A stretch of 64,000 nt of DNA, from positions 2,604,001 through 2,668,000 of the forward strand of contig NZ_CP107954.1 of NCBI RefSeq assembly GCF_036067295.1, given 5' to 3'. Shown here piece by piece: positions 7,885-16,603 of this stretch (positions are counted from its first letter, which is position 1; the number at the start of each line of letters is the position of its first letter). Under the pieces are notes generated by a model. That model was not told where the DNA came from. It saw nothing but the letters and a program-made list of their open reading frames with translations, and ran no database searches. This stretch comes from Kribbella sp. NBC_00382. Lineage in GTDB: Bacteria; Actinomycetota; Actinomycetes; Propionibacteriales; Kribbellaceae. The translations under genes and the position numbers were made by a program.

Positions 7885-8938
7885 GGACCTAGCCGAAGCC
7901 CTAGGCCTGAGGTGCGCCGCCGCAGCCGAAACCCGCGGCGACTCTTTGGTGGCCACAGCCCTACCCGCCACCCGCTGGCTCCTAATAGAACACAGAGCCG
8001 CCTGGCCCCGCCAAGCCCTAACAGCCCTAACCAGCACTCCAGTAGCCGAGCTGGCTGGTGAGGCTGGACCTGTAGTCGACCTGCCTGCCCAGGTGGGTCG
8101 GCTGTGCGCAGCGGCTGGCATCCGACCGGTACTCATCAGACGTCACGGCCGCCAAGACCGCAGTACTCCCCGCCGCTGGGCCCTAGTAGACAGCCGCCCC
8201 GGCCAAGAATCCGTCCACTGGGGCGACCTCCCCACAGACGACCACCTACTGAACGTATTAGCTGGCCGCGACCCAGGCACCCCCAGCCCGGACCCCATCT
8301 ACCTAATCTGCACCCACGGCCGCCACGACGCCTGCTGCGCCATCCGAGGCCGCCCAGCCGCCGCAGCCCTCTCCGCGGCTTTCCCCGACCGCACCTGGGA
8401 ATGCAGCCACATTGGCGGCGACCGCTTCGCCGCCAACCTAGTCTTCCTCCCCCACAGCCTCTTCTACGGCCACGTCCCCACCACCGAGGCTGTCACCCTG
8501 GCCACCCAATACAACAAGGGCTTTCTCGTCCCCCAGTATCTCCGAGGCTCAGGCGCCCACCCACCCCCAGTCCAAGCAGCCCAACACTTCGCCCGCACCT
8601 CCGGCGCCCCCCTCACCCTCAACGCCCTAACCCCAACCCAAATAACCACTCTCACCCCCACCACCTGGCAAATCCACCTAACCCCCGACCCCAACGCCGA
8701 CACCAGTGAAAGCACCAACCCCGGTAGCAGCGCGAGCACCAGTGACAAGCCCACCAAAAACAACGGAGACAAGACAAGCGCAAGCGTCAGCGGCACCCCC
8801 GATGCCAGCGTCGCCGTCTACGTGGTGACGTTGACGGCCGGCACGACCACCATCAACGCAGCCATGACCTGTGCTTCAAAGCCCCCGGGGCAAGTAACGA
8901 CCTACACCCTCACCGGCATCGAACAGACGTACCAATAG
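7871..8938 (+). CDS. Sucrase/ferredoxin-like [2Fe-2S] thioredoxin-fold protein with repeat insert
   Basis: 355 residues. The sucrase/ferredoxin-like domain shows C147THGRHDACC156 and SHIGGDRFAAN (His180), the set of Cys/His ligands typical of this family (yeast Apd1 is a studied relative with a His/Cys-ligated cluster). It overlaps the JmjC gene by 14 bases, so the two are co-translated. Residues about 274-313 are a Ser/Thr/Ala/Asn-rich insert (SESTNPGSSAST, then TSASVSGT) splitting the conserved C-terminal WQIHLTP...VYVVTLTAG block. At DNA level it matches the repeats downstream of the stop. Probably a redox protein; its partner is unknown. Confidence 0.85.
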   Translation: MKTAEDLAEALGLRCAAAAETRGDSLVATALPATRWLLIEHRAAWPRQALTALTSTPVAELAGEAGPVVDLPAQVGRLCAAAGIRPVLIRRHGRQDRSTPRRWALVDSRPGQESVHWGDLPTDDHLLNVLAGRDPGTPSPDPIYLICTHGRHDACCAIRGRPAAAALSAAFPDRTWECSHIGGDRFAANLVFLPHSLFYGHVPTTEAVTLATQYNKGFLVPQYLRGSGAHPPPVQAAQHFARTSGAPLTLNALTPTQITTLTPTTWQIHLTPDPNADTSESTNPGSSASTSDKPTKNNGDKTSASVSGTPDASVAVYVVTLTAGTTTINAAMTCASKPPGQVTTYTLTGIEQTYQ

Positions 8939-8956
8939 CCCGCTGCCGACAAGCCA

Positions 8957-9960
8957 CCGAAACGACCACCGCAACACGAGCGCAAGCGGCAACCCCGATA
9001 CCAGCGCCAGCATCCAGCCGGTACCAGCACTCGCGTAGCGCCATATCCGGCACCACCAACAACGCAAGCACCAAGGCTGGTACTACGCCAGCGCGAGCAA
9101 CACCGCCAACACCGACGCCGGGTACCAGCGTCAGCACCAAGGCCGGGTACCGGCGGCACCGTGAGCATCGTGCTCTGTACCGAGCGCCAGCACGAGCATC
9201 AACGCCAGCGTGAGCGCCGGCGTCAAAGCCATCGAAAGCGAATGCGGCATCGCGAGCCCGAGCGGCAACGCCCGTAGCAGCAACAGCGCGGGCACCAAAC
9301 CCGTACCAGCACCAGCGCGAGCACCAAGCCCGGTACTAACGCAGCGCGAGCAACAACTCCAACGCCAACGCCGGAAACCAGCGCCGGCGCGAGCATCAAG
9401 GCAGAGTACCGGCGGAAGGACACGGCCGCCGAAAGTGCCGCGACAGGCGAGCGCAAAGCGGCAACGCCGATGCCAGCGCGAGCATCAAGCCCGGTACCAA
9501 CGCCAGCGCCAGCGCGAGCACCAAGGCGAGCGCCAAGCCCGGTACCAGCGCCATTGCCAACGCCGGCTCCAACCCGTCGGTGGCAAGGCCGTGGAAACGT
9601 CCGCGGTAAAGCGAGTGCAAGCGTCAGCGTCGATGCCAGCATCAACGCCCGCCCCCGCGCGAGCGCAACCATCAACTCCGGTACTAGCGCCAGCGTGAGC
9701 GCGAGTAGCAAGGCCATCGGGAACGACCGCGACAGGTGAACGCAAGGGGCAATGCCGATGCGAGCGCGAGTACCAAGGCAGGTACCAGCGACCGCACGCC
9801 GTGCCAACGCGAGTGCGGGCGTCAATGGCACCCGCCCCCACAGCCAGAAAACACGCCCCCGTCGCAGCTCGAACCGCAACCCGGCCACCGAACGACCGCG
9901 GCAAAGCGAGGGCAAGCGGCAGCGCCGATTCCGGCGGCGGGCAGGCATACCGACAGCCCG
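8957..9960. repeat. Degenerate satellite-like tandem repeat, about 150-bp period
   Basis: A stretch without a credible gene. A diverged block (GAACGACCGCG, GAGCGCAAGCGGCAACGCC, GATGCCAGCGCGAGCATCAA, then GGTACCAGCG) recurs near 8957, 9226, 9418, 9579, 9715 and 9887, spaced about 136-172 bp where adjacent. Smaller units such as AGCGCGAGCACCAAG and GGTACCAGCG fill the gaps. Open frames here are compositional (Ala/Pro/Arg or Leu/Ala/Val strings). The block resembles the DNA inside the 3' part of the upstream Fe-S gene (8690-8810), so the array seems to have grown out of, or into, that gene. Confidence 0.65.
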
Positions 9961-10048
9961 TAGCTGTCGAGCGGCTTCGGACGACGCCTGCCGTGATCGG
10001 ACGAACTCACCGGAGCGCCGGTACTACGAAGCGGTGTGCTCCACCCAT

Positions 10049-10099
10049 CAGCGCTGACCGCCCGCCAGCGCTGACCACCTGCCGCCGCTGACCATCCGT
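10049..10099. repeat. Three 17-bp tandem units
   Basis: The unit CAGCGCTGACCGCCCGC starts at 10049, a close copy at 10066 and a third, more diverged copy at 10083. It lies at the far end of the gene-free region 8939-10194 and is unrelated in sequence to the 150-bp satellite. Nothing else is recognisable between 10100 and the gene ending at 10195. Confidence 0.6.
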
Positions 10100-10194
10100 C
10101 GCTGGCGGCCGTCCGGCAGCTGTTTGCGCCAGGCGATCGGCCCAAGCCTGTCGAGGAGTGGAGGACAGATGAGGCTCGAGCCCGTGGGTGTGGG

Positions 10195-10797
10195 CTAAGC
10201 CGGGTCGGGGAGTTGGCGGTCGTCGTGGTGGGCGCCGTAGTACGCGGATTGGGTAGACATGATGTCGCGCATGGTTGCTTCTCTGCCCACGCCGTAGACG
10301 GTGCCGGGGAAGTTGAGGGTTTGCTGGATTTGCCAGATGTCGTCGTGGCGGTCGGGGGAGAAGAGTTGGGCGGGGTCGCCGACTGCGATCCAGCCGATCG
10401 GCAGGACGGTGCCGGCGGTTAGGCGGGAGTTGACCTGGAGCACGCTGTTGATCCGCAGTTCGGCGCCGGTGCCGGCGAACGAGCCTGGGAACAACGCGGC
10501 GCCCGTGGCGATGAAGACTTCAGCTTCGACCGTGGCGCCGTTCACGTGGGCGTGCGGTCCGACCATGACCGCAGCGCCGATCATCGCGGGATGGTCTGCC
10601 CGGCCGCGGACCAGGGCGTTCTCCATCACCACGCTGTTCTCTCCGAGGTGGACCTCACCGTCCTCCGCCGTCAGTACCGCGCCATGCAGCACCCGGCTGC
10701 CTTCGCCTAGTACGACGGCTCCACACAGCACAGCTGATGGCGCCACGTACGCGGACTCAGGAACGACCGGTCTCCGGCCACGATGTTCCAGCAACAT
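10195..10797 (-). CDS. Gamma-carbonic-anhydrase-like hexapeptide-repeat protein
   Basis: 200 residues made of left-handed beta-helix turns (VPESAYVAPSAVLCGAVVLG, ENSVVMENALVRG, MVGPHAHVNGATVE, VFIATGAALFPG). This is the architecture of PaaY/YrdA-type gamma-carbonic anhydrase homologues and hexapeptide acyltransferases. Histidines (HP in RADHPAMIG, and GPHAHVNG) could form the zinc site. GAGAGGA lies eight bases before the ATG. The role is not fixed by context. Confidence 0.8.
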   Translation of the reverse strand: MLLEHRGRRPVVPESAYVAPSAVLCGAVVLGEGSRVLHGAVLTAEDGEVHLGENSVVMENALVRGRADHPAMIGAAVMVGPHAHVNGATVEAEVFIATGAALFPGSFAGTGAELRINSVLQVNSRLTAGTVLPIGWIAVGDPAQLFSPDRHDDIWQIQQTLNFPGTVYGVGREATMRDIMSTQSAYYGAHHDDRQLPDPA

Positions 10798-11087
10798 AGG
10801 TACGTCCTCTCGTCCTGCATCACCTCGGTCTTCCTCTAGCAGTTGTACTTGGCAGCGGGCGGCTCTCCACAGCCCGGGCCCTCACTGCCCGGGCGGCCAG
10901 CGCTCGGTACCGGCTGTCCACATCGAAGGTGGGAGGCTCAGCCGCAACGAGCGAAGGTTTGGGGTGGGAGTGAAATCCGCGAGCTACGAGAAGGACATTA
11001 GAACACCTGTTCGAAGAGTGCAAGAATGCCTGACCCGTCAATCGCAGAGCCGCAAACCGCCCGCCCGAGCGCCCCGCAGCAACACGT
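10798..11087. other. Intergenic region without recognised gene
   Basis: 290 bases between the promoter side of the beta-helix gene and the 3' end of the MFS gene. Both strands were read: the longest frames lack family similarity and appear to be chance. No tRNA, hairpin with T run or repeat was noticed. Confidence 0.5.
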
Positions 11088-12308
11088 TCAGGTACGCCGG
11101 GTCGCTACCTCAGGCAGCACCCGCTCGAGCACCACGATCGTCCCCGCCGCGACCAGCGCCAGCACCGACAGCGTCACCCAGGGCAGCTCCTGCCGCCTCT
11201 CGAAGAGCTGCGCGAAAAACGCCGGCACCAGCACACTCGCGAAGGTGAACGAGTACTGCCAGTACGAAAGGTACTTCCCACGTCCGACAGTCGGCGCAAC
11301 CGCAGCAGCGAGCGCGTTCCCGGTGGCCGCGTGCAGCACATCAGCCCCGGCGAACACCACAGTGGCCAGCACCAACCCGGGCACCACCAGCCCAGCCGGC
11401 ACATGCAGCAGCCCCGCCATCAGCAGTCCCCACACCGCCCAGAGGACTCCAGCGAGTACCAGTACCTTCGTGCGCCGCCGCCGCTCGGTGTGCCGCACCA
11501 CTAGCGTCTGCCCGGTGGCCAGTACGACCGATGTGGCTGCCAGGAGCACGCCCACGATCCACTTCGGCGCCTCGGGCAGTGCCTCAGTCACGTACACCGG
11601 AAGCGCCACCCCGATCATCATCGTGCACAGCGCCAGGATGGTGTTCGCAGCGATCAGTACCAGGAACGCCTTGTCCTTCCGCAGCAACGGAGCAGGCCCG
11701 GTGTCCTGAGCGGCCTGTGCCTCGTGCTTGGCCCGCAGCCTGAGCAGTAGTACGCCGGCGATGAAGAACGTCACCGCATTCACCGCCATCCCGACCAGGA
11801 ACGGCGCATCTCCACCGAGGCTCAGCAGTACGCCGGCCGCCAGCGCCCCAAGCCCGAACCCGGCCGCCTGCATCATCCCGCCGAGCCCGAACCACCGATC
11901 CCGATCGCCCGGGTCCGCGATATCCGCCAACAGGCTGAAGATCGCCGACCAGAAGACCCGCTGTCCGGTCGTCATCACCAGCGCGCAGAGAAACAACAAC
12001 CACAGCGATCGCCCGAAGAAGAACCCCGTGAACGCCAGCCCCTGCGCGAACTGCGCCCCGATCACCAGGTTCCGCGGCCCGACCCGATCGACCACCATCC
12101 CGACAGCGGCGGGCGCCGCGATCGAGAACATGGTCGCGACGGTCAGCATCAACCCCGCAGTACCGAGTGGGATGTCCGCGACGCGGACGAAGTACAGCAA
12201 CAGCAACGGTCCAGCGCACCCGCCACCGAACGAGTCGATCGCCAACCCAGCCAGCAACGGCGCACGCCCACGCATGTTGGGCAGGCCGAGGGACACCGCG
12301 GTAGGCAT
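11088..12308 (-). CDS. MFS transporter
   Basis: 406-residue integral membrane protein with twelve likely transmembrane helices. The MFS loop 2-3 signature VGMVVDRVGPRNLVIG is present, as is a charged central loop (LRLRAKHEAQAAQDTG then LLRKDKAF). It should export or import a small molecule using the proton gradient. The substrate is unknown. AGGGG precedes the ATG. It is a single gene, and its stop is followed by the gene-poor stretch 10798-11087. Confidence 0.85.
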   Translation of the reverse strand: MPTAVSLGLPNMRGRAPLLAGLAIDSFGGGCAGPLLLLYFVRVADIPLGTAGLMLTVATMFSIAAPAAVGMVVDRVGPRNLVIGAQFAQGLAFTGFFFGRSLWLLFLCALVMTTGQRVFWSAIFSLLADIADPGDRDRWFGLGGMMQAAGFGLGALAAGVLLSLGGDAPFLVGMAVNAVTFFIAGVLLLRLRAKHEAQAAQDTGPAPLLRKDKAFLVLIAANTILALCTMMIGVALPVYVTEALPEAPKWIVGVLLAATSVVLATGQTLVVRHTERRRRTKVLVLAGVLWAVWGLLMAGLLHVPAGLVVPGLVLATVVFAGADVLHAATGNALAAAVAPTVGRGKYLSYWQYSFTFASVLVPAFFAQLFERRQELPWVTLSVLALVAAGTIVVLERVLPEVATRRT

Positions 12309-12482
12309 GACATTCCCCTGGCTTCAGTCGGACTCTCAACCGAGCACAGTAACAACCCCTTGCCGAGAGCCTCCAACCCATTTAGCCATCGCTGCCCCGC
12401 AGACCGGCCGGTACCTCCACCCCTCACCCGCTAGCCCGTACCGGTATCCTCAACCTTCGGCGCCACCTCCGGGTGACCGCCT

Positions 12483-12571
12483 GGAGGGCTCGCATAGTGG
12501 CCGAGTGCGCTGGTCTTGAAAACCGGTATTGCGGGTGACCGTAATCGTGGGTTCGAATCCCACGCCCTCCG
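12483..12571 (+). tRNA. tRNA-Ser (anticodon UGA)
   Basis: 89-nt class II tRNA. The acceptor stem GGAGGGC/GCCCTCC (12483-12489 with 12564-12570) has discriminator G. The anticodon arm CTGGT-CTTGAAA-ACCGG presents UGA. A long variable arm is followed by the T arm GTGGG-TTCGAATC-CCAC. CCA is not encoded. A strong hairpin terminator follows at 12595. Confidence 0.96.
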
Positions 12572-12594
12572 CTTGCAGTAGCGCGGAAATGGCA

Positions 12595-12630
12595 CTGCGG
12601 GCCCCTCGATCGAGGGGCCCGCAGCGTTTT
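12595..12630 (+). terminator. Rho-independent terminator after tRNA-Ser
   Basis: A perfect 30-bp inverted repeat (12595-12624; arm CTGCGGGCCCCTCGA) is followed by CGTTTT. It ends the tRNA-Ser(UGA) transcript and may also stop transcription arriving on the other strand from the secreted-protein remnant ending at 12637. Confidence 0.85.
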
Positions 12631-12636
12631 GTGGGA

Positions 12637-13003
12637 CTACTTCCAGGGGCCGCAGCCGCCCGTGTCGCCGCAGGCGCGGAACTGGACACTGCTGGCGTCG
12701 GTCCATACGCCGCGGAAGTCAGGCGAGGTGTTGATCCGGTGCACGGTGGTGTTGATGCGCACCTCCATATAACCGTTCTCGCCAGTCATCGTGCCACGGT
12801 AGTAGCCGTCCACCAGATGCGCCTCGCCCCCGAACGACGCGGCGGAACAGATCGACGCACGGGTGTTGTTCGGCGACTGGTAGAGATTGCAGATCTCCGG
12901 TGGGGCGTAGAACCCATCCACACCGATGAGTTCGCGCAGCACCGCCGAGTGTCAGCATCAACCCTGCTCCGAATGCGGCGACCAGTCGTCCTCGTACGGA
13001 CAT
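12637..13003 (-). pseudogene. Small secreted Cys-rich protein, frameshifted after the signal peptide
   Basis: ATG 13003, with AGGGAG just upstream, opens a signal peptide (MSVRGRLVAAFGAGLMLTLG). A mature-protein-like sequence continues in another frame (ELIGVDGFYAPPEICNLYQS, TRASICSAASFGGE, GYMEVRINTTVHRI, FRACGDTGGCGPWK) to the stop at 12637. The switch must occur near 12940, around GGTGCTGCGCGAAC. The mature part, about 95 residues with four Cys, would be an exported protein of unknown function. Either a true frameshift mutation or a sequencing error is possible. It resembles in layout the next gene upstream, another small secreted Cys protein. Confidence 0.7.
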
Positions 13004-13013
13004 CAAACTCCCT

Positions 13014-13068
13014 CTGTTCGTGAACTGGAGACCGTCTGATCTCCCTGCAAAAAGCGTTTCACGAACAG
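13014..13068. promoter_or_regulatory. Long inverted repeat between two secreted-protein genes
   Basis: CTGTTCGTGAA (13014-13024) pairs perfectly with TTCACGAACAG (13058-13068). A second stem GGAGA/TCTCC (13027-13031 with 13039-13043) is nested within. On the minus strand the structure lies between the stop at 13116 and the start at 13003, and touches the ribosome site of the latter. It could be a terminator/attenuator, or an operator. Confidence 0.5.
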
Positions 13069-13115
13069 ATCGCCGTCGGGCGGCGGTTGCACCTTGTTGC
13101 AGAATTTCGCCTGGA

Positions 13116-13532
13116 TCAGATGATGGTGGTCCAGATTTTTGTGCTGGCTTCGGCGCCGACGAAGGGGTTGTTGGCGGCCCAGAGGAGGCCTTCGTCGTTC
13201 TCCGGTACGTCGAAGTTGCACATGACCCAGCCGCCGTCCGCGCCGCGGTTGTTGAAGCACTCGCGGTGCCAGCTCGCGTCGGACTCGGTGTCGGAGATCG
13301 TGCCCGCTGCCGGCTCGCCGTTCGCCTTGGTGTCCTTCACCCAGACGCGGTCCCCGTACTCCGCGAAGCACGCCTTCGCGCCGGTGACTGACACGCACCA
13401 GACGCCCATACTTCCCTCGGGCGGAGCGCCGCTCGGGCTGCCTTCCGTCGCCGACGCCGGGATCGTCGTCCCGGCCAGGATGGCGACCGTAACAGCGGAA
13501 ATCGCGGCCAACCCACGGACAAACCTCTTCAC
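13116..13532 (-). CDS. Secreted protein of unknown function
   Basis: 138 residues starting at GTG 13532, with GAGGAG well placed upstream. A Sec signal peptide (MKRFVRGLAAISAVTVAILA, cleavage likely after ASA near residue 28) is followed by a mature domain with four Cys in WCVSVTGAKACFAEYGD and HRECFNN...WVMCNFD, suggesting two disulphides. The pattern resembles small extracellular beta-sandwich proteins of actinomycetes. I do not recognise a named family. It is upstream of, and on the same strand as, the frameshifted secreted gene. Confidence 0.75.
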   Translation of the reverse strand: MKRFVRGLAAISAVTVAILAGTTIPASATEGSPSGAPPEGSMGVWCVSVTGAKACFAEYGDRVWVKDTKANGEPAAGTISDTESDASWHRECFNNRGADGGWVMCNFDVPENDEGLLWAANNPFVGAEASTKIWTTII

Positions 13533-13618
13533 GCGAACTCCTCAGGTTCGAACGTTTGAGCCACGGGAGTCAATCACGCCCCGAAACCTGTCGGTGGGGC
13601 CGCCTAGCCTCTGTCGGC

Positions 13619-14275
13619 ATGGTGACTGACAGCTTCCTGGCGACCACACGAGCCTCGTACGACACGCTGGCGGCCGAACACCCGGACGTCTTGCTGGCGA
13701 GCCTGGACGACAGCCCGCTCGACCGAGCGCTGTTCGCAACCTTCGCGGAACTCGTGCAAGCCGCCGGCGGCGGGCCGGTGGCGGATGTGGGGTGCGGGCC
13801 GGGGCGAGTAACCATCCTCTTGTCGCGCCTCAACCTGGATGCGTTCGGCATCGACCTGTCGCCGGGGATGCTGGCGCTAGCGAGGCAGTCCTACCCGGAG
13901 TTGAGGTTCGACGAAGGGTCGATGCTGGCCCTCCAGGTTCCGGACGGATCGCTGGGCGGAGTACTGGCCTATTACTCGATCATCCACATTCCGTGGGAGC
14001 AGCGGTCCCAGGTGTTCGCCGAGTTCCACCGGGTCCTGGCGCCAGGCGGAGTGCTGATGCTGGTCTTCCAGGTTGGTGATGATCGAGGGCGGCGCACCGA
14101 CTACGACGGTACGGCGATCGAACTCGACTTCTACCGGCAGCAGCCGGACGAGGTCGCCGACTTGTTGCGCGAGGCTGGGTTCGAGGTGTGGATGACGGCC
14201 GTACGCGGGCGTGCGGAGTGGGAGAAGGTCGATCAGGGGTATCTCCTGGTCCGCAAGCCCGCGGCTGGGGGTTAG
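13619..14275 (+). CDS. Class I SAM-dependent methyltransferase
   Basis: 218 residues. Motif [17 protein letters not shown] and the acidic [14 protein letters not shown] loop bind [18 protein letters not shown] is motif IV, and [16 protein letters not shown] is motif VI of Methyltransf_11/25 enzymes. The acceptor is unknown. ATG 13619 has TAGCCT (13605-13610) eight bases upstream and no ribosome site, so the mRNA is probably leaderless. Confidence 0.88.
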   Translation: MVTDSFLATTRASYDTLAAEHPDVLLASLDDSPLDRALFATFAELVQAAGGGPVADVGCGPGRVTILLSRLNLDAFGIDLSPGMLALARQSYPELRFDEGSMLALQVPDGSLGGVLAYYSIIHIPWEQRSQVFAEFHRVLAPGGVLMLVFQVGDDRGRRTDYDGTAIELDFYRQQPDEVADLLREAGFEVWMTAVRGRAEWEKVDQGYLLVRKPAAGG

Positions 14276-15096
14276 GACTGGAAGAATGCCAGGAGGTCGG
14301 CGTTGATGACGTCGGCGTGGGTGGTGGGCATGCCGTGCGGGTAATCCTTGTAGGTCTTGAGGACGCCGTTCTTCAGGAGTTCGGCCGAGCGGGGGCCGGA
14401 GGCGACGTACGGGACGATCTGGTCGTCCTCGCTGTGCATGACCAGCACCGGGATGGTGATGGTGCGGAGGTCCTCGGTGAAGTCGGTCTGGGAGAAGGCG
14501 ACGACGCCGTCGTAGTGCGCCTTCGCGCCGCCCATCATTCCCTGCCGCCACCAGTTGGCGATGACCGCCTCCGACGACTCCACACCCGGCCGGTTGAAGC
14601 CGTAGAACGGTCCCGACGGCAGTGCGCGGTAGAACTCCGAGCGGTTCGCGGCCAGTTGCGCCTGGAGGTCGTCGAAGACCTCCTTGGGCAGGCCGTCCGG
14701 GTTCGCGTCGGTCTTCAACATCAGCGGCGGTACTGCGCACAGCAACGCGGCCTTCGCTGCCCGGTCCTCTCCATGCCGGGCCAGGTAGTGCGCGACCTCG
14801 CCACCACCGGTCGAGTGGCCGACATGGATGGCATCCCGCAGATCGAGGTGCTCGACGACAGCCAACAAGTCGTCGGCGTAGTGATCCATGTCGTGACCGT
14901 CGCCGGTCTGGGTGGACCGGCCGTGGCCGCGGCGGTCATGAGCGACGACCCGGTACCCCTGCTGCAGGAAGAACAGCATCTGGTTGTCCCAGTCGTCGGC
15001 CGACAACGGCCAGCCGTGACTGAAGACGATCGGCTGACCGCTGCCCCAGTCCTTATAGAAGATCTCGGTTCCGTCGCTGGTGGTGATCGTTCCCAC
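14272..15096 (-). CDS. Alpha/beta hydrolase, non-haem chloroperoxidase-like
   Basis: 274 residues. The nucleophile elbow [10 protein letters not shown] is the cofactor-free haloperoxidase form of GxSxG. The oxyanion segment [25 protein letters not shown], the acid [10 protein letters not shown] and the catalytic His in [11 protein letters not shown] complete the fold. These enzymes act as esterases and can show perhydrolase activity in vitro. GTG start with GGGAGG upstream. The 3' end overlaps the convergent methyltransferase by four bases. Confidence 0.9.
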   Translation of the reverse strand: MGTITTSDGTEIFYKDWGSGQPIVFSHGWPLSADDWDNQMLFFLQQGYRVVAHDRRGHGRSTQTGDGHDMDHYADDLLAVVEHLDLRDAIHVGHSTGGGEVAHYLARHGEDRAAKAALLCAVPPLMLKTDANPDGLPKEVFDDLQAQLAANRSEFYRALPSGPFYGFNRPGVESSEAVIANWWRQGMMGGAKAHYDGVVAFSQTDFTEDLRTITIPVLVMHSEDDQIVPYVASGPRSAELLKNGVLKTYKDYPHGMPTTHADVINADLLAFFQS

Positions 15097-15259
15097 GGTG
15101 ATGCCTCCCTAGAAACACGTTCAGGTAGGAGAATCCCTTGTCAGCAAGGGATTCTGTGACGTTCTCACCCCTCCGTCACGATAGCGCGGTACCAAGAGGC
15201 TGAGGAGTCCCCTGAATAATTCTTTGCGCGACCGGACGGCCGCTACGTAGCGTGCGCGT

Positions 15260-15991
15260 ATGACTGTGGATCCGTACGGCGATGAGCGGCTGGTCGAGTT
15301 GTACGACGAGGACAACAGCGCTGGGGCGGATCACGAGTACTTCCTCAAGCTCGCCGACGGAGCCAAGAAGGTCGTCGACTTCGGGTGCGGTACCGGCCTC
15401 CTGACGCGCGCCTTCGCGCAGCCGGGACGCGTGGTGATCGGGGTCGATCCGAGCGCGACGATGCTGGGCTATGCCCGCCGGCAGCCGGGTGCTGAGGCCG
15501 TCACCTGGATCGATGGCGATGCCGATGCGGTCGCGCCGGCCGGGGATGCGGACCTGGTCGTCAGCAGCGGGAACACGATGATGCACATCAGTACCGGGGA
15601 TTTACCGTGGGTGCTCGAAAAGCTGGCGGCGGCGTTGAAGGCCGGTGGGGTGTTGAGCTTCGAGACTCGCAATCCGGCCGCGCGGGCCTGGGAGCAGTGG
15701 GGGCCGGACGCGACGTACGGCGAACGCGATACGCCGATCGGGCACCTCAAGGAGTGGATGGAGGTCACCGAGGTCGACAACGGCCGCGTGGTCTTCGATG
15801 CGCACAACGTGTTCGAGGACGGCGTCGACACCGTTCTCACCACCACCCTGTACTTCCGTACCGCCGGCGAGCTCCGCACCCAGCTGGAGAAGGCCGGCTT
15901 CGGCAAGATCGACCTGTACGCCGGCTGGCACGAGCAGCCGCTGGCGGACGACTCCCGCCTGTTCGTAGTACGAGCGACCAAGGCCGGCTGA
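15260..15991 (+). CDS. Class I SAM-dependent methyltransferase
   Basis: 243 residues. SAM-binding VVDFGCGTGLLTRAFA and VIGVDPSATMLGYAR are followed by the DADLVVSSGNTMMHIS and LKAGGVLSFETRNPA segments of the Methyltransf_25 group. The acceptor is not identifiable. ATG 15260 follows TAGCGT (15248-15253) by six bases, and TTGCGC (15224-15229) stands 18 bp further up, a good leaderless promoter. Confidence 0.87.
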   Translation: MTVDPYGDERLVELYDEDNSAGADHEYFLKLADGAKKVVDFGCGTGLLTRAFAQPGRVVIGVDPSATMLGYARRQPGAEAVTWIDGDADAVAPAGDADLVVSSGNTMMHISTGDLPWVLEKLAAALKAGGVLSFETRNPAARAWEQWGPDATYGERDTPIGHLKEWMEVTEVDNGRVVFDAHNVFEDGVDTVLTTTLYFRTAGELRTQLEKAGFGKIDLYAGWHEQPLADDSRLFVVRATKAG

Positions 15992-16006
15992 CTCCTCTGT
16001 CGAGAG

Positions 16007-16031
16007 TGGGTACGTGGTTCCGACGTACCCA
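16007..16031. promoter_or_regulatory. Inverted repeat upstream of the DHFR-fold gene
   Basis: TGGGTACGT and ACGTACCCA form a perfect nine-bp stem around seven unpaired bases. It sits 15 bases after the methyltransferase stop and 24 before the next start. No T run follows, so an operator is as likely as a terminator. Confidence 0.5.
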
Positions 16032-16054
16032 GAAACGACCGAGGAGGCCGGAGT

Positions 16055-16597
16055 ATGCGGGATCTGGTGGTGACCGAGAACATCACGCTCGACGGGGTGA
16101 TCGACGCGAGCGAGGGGTGGTTCAACCCGGGGGATGCGGACCTGTCCGACGTACTGGGTGCGCTGGAGGTGCAGCGGGAGGCTGCTGACGCGTTCCTGGT
16201 CGGGCGGCAGACCTTCGAGGACATGCGCGGTTACTGGCCGCACCAGACCGATGACCCGACCGGTATCTCTGACTACCTCAACACTGTCGCGAAGTACGTG
16301 GTCTCCACGACCCTGCAGGACCCGCAGTGGGAGCACAGCACGGTACTGCGTGGGCTGGATGAGGTGGAGGCCCTGAAGGCCACCCCTGGCAAAGACATCG
16401 TCGCCACCGGCAGCATCAGGCTCGTGCACTCGCTAGCGGCCGCCGGGCTGGTCGACGAGTACCGCCTGTTCGTCTACCCGGTTGTCATCGGCAAGGGCGA
16501 CCGCCTCTTCCCCGACGCGACCACACCGGCCACCCTGCAGCTAGTAGAGACCCAGCCCTTCCGCTCCGGCGTCACCTTGCTCCGCTACCGCACGTAA
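16055..16597 (+). CDS. Dihydrofolate-reductase-fold (RibD C-terminal) protein
   Basis: 180 residues of the RibD_C/DUF family found widely in actinomycetes: ENITLDGVIDAS at the N terminus, AFLVGRQTFEDMRGYW, KYVVSTTL, ATGSIRLVHSLAAAGLVDEY and YPVVIGKGDRLF. It probably binds NADPH and reduces an unidentified pteridine- or pyrimidine-like substrate. A GAGGAGG ribosome site lies before the ATG. An inverted repeat at 16007-16031 may regulate it. Confidence 0.88.
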   Translation: MRDLVVTENITLDGVIDASEGWFNPGDADLSDVLGALEVQREAADAFLVGRQTFEDMRGYWPHQTDDPTGISDYLNTVAKYVVSTTLQDPQWEHSTVLRGLDEVEALKATPGKDIVATGSIRLVHSLAAAGLVDEYRLFVYPVVIGKGDRLFPDATTPATLQLVETQPFRSGVTLLRYRT

Positions 16598-16603
16598 GGC
16601 GCA

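Noticed and set aside
9223..9948. Leu/Ala/Val- or Pro/Ala/Arg-rich open frames in the satellite region
   Set aside because: Frames follow from the GC-rich repeat itself, differ between copies and lack starts with ribosome sites.
8957..9960. Possible CRISPR array
   Set aside because: Units are degenerate, spacing is irregular, there are no unique spacers between conserved short repeats, and no cas gene is near.
12483..12630. tRNA-Ser as an integration site of a mobile element
   Set aside because: No integrase, direct repeat of the tRNA 3' end, or foreign gene block was found on either side; the same holds for the tRNA at 59637.
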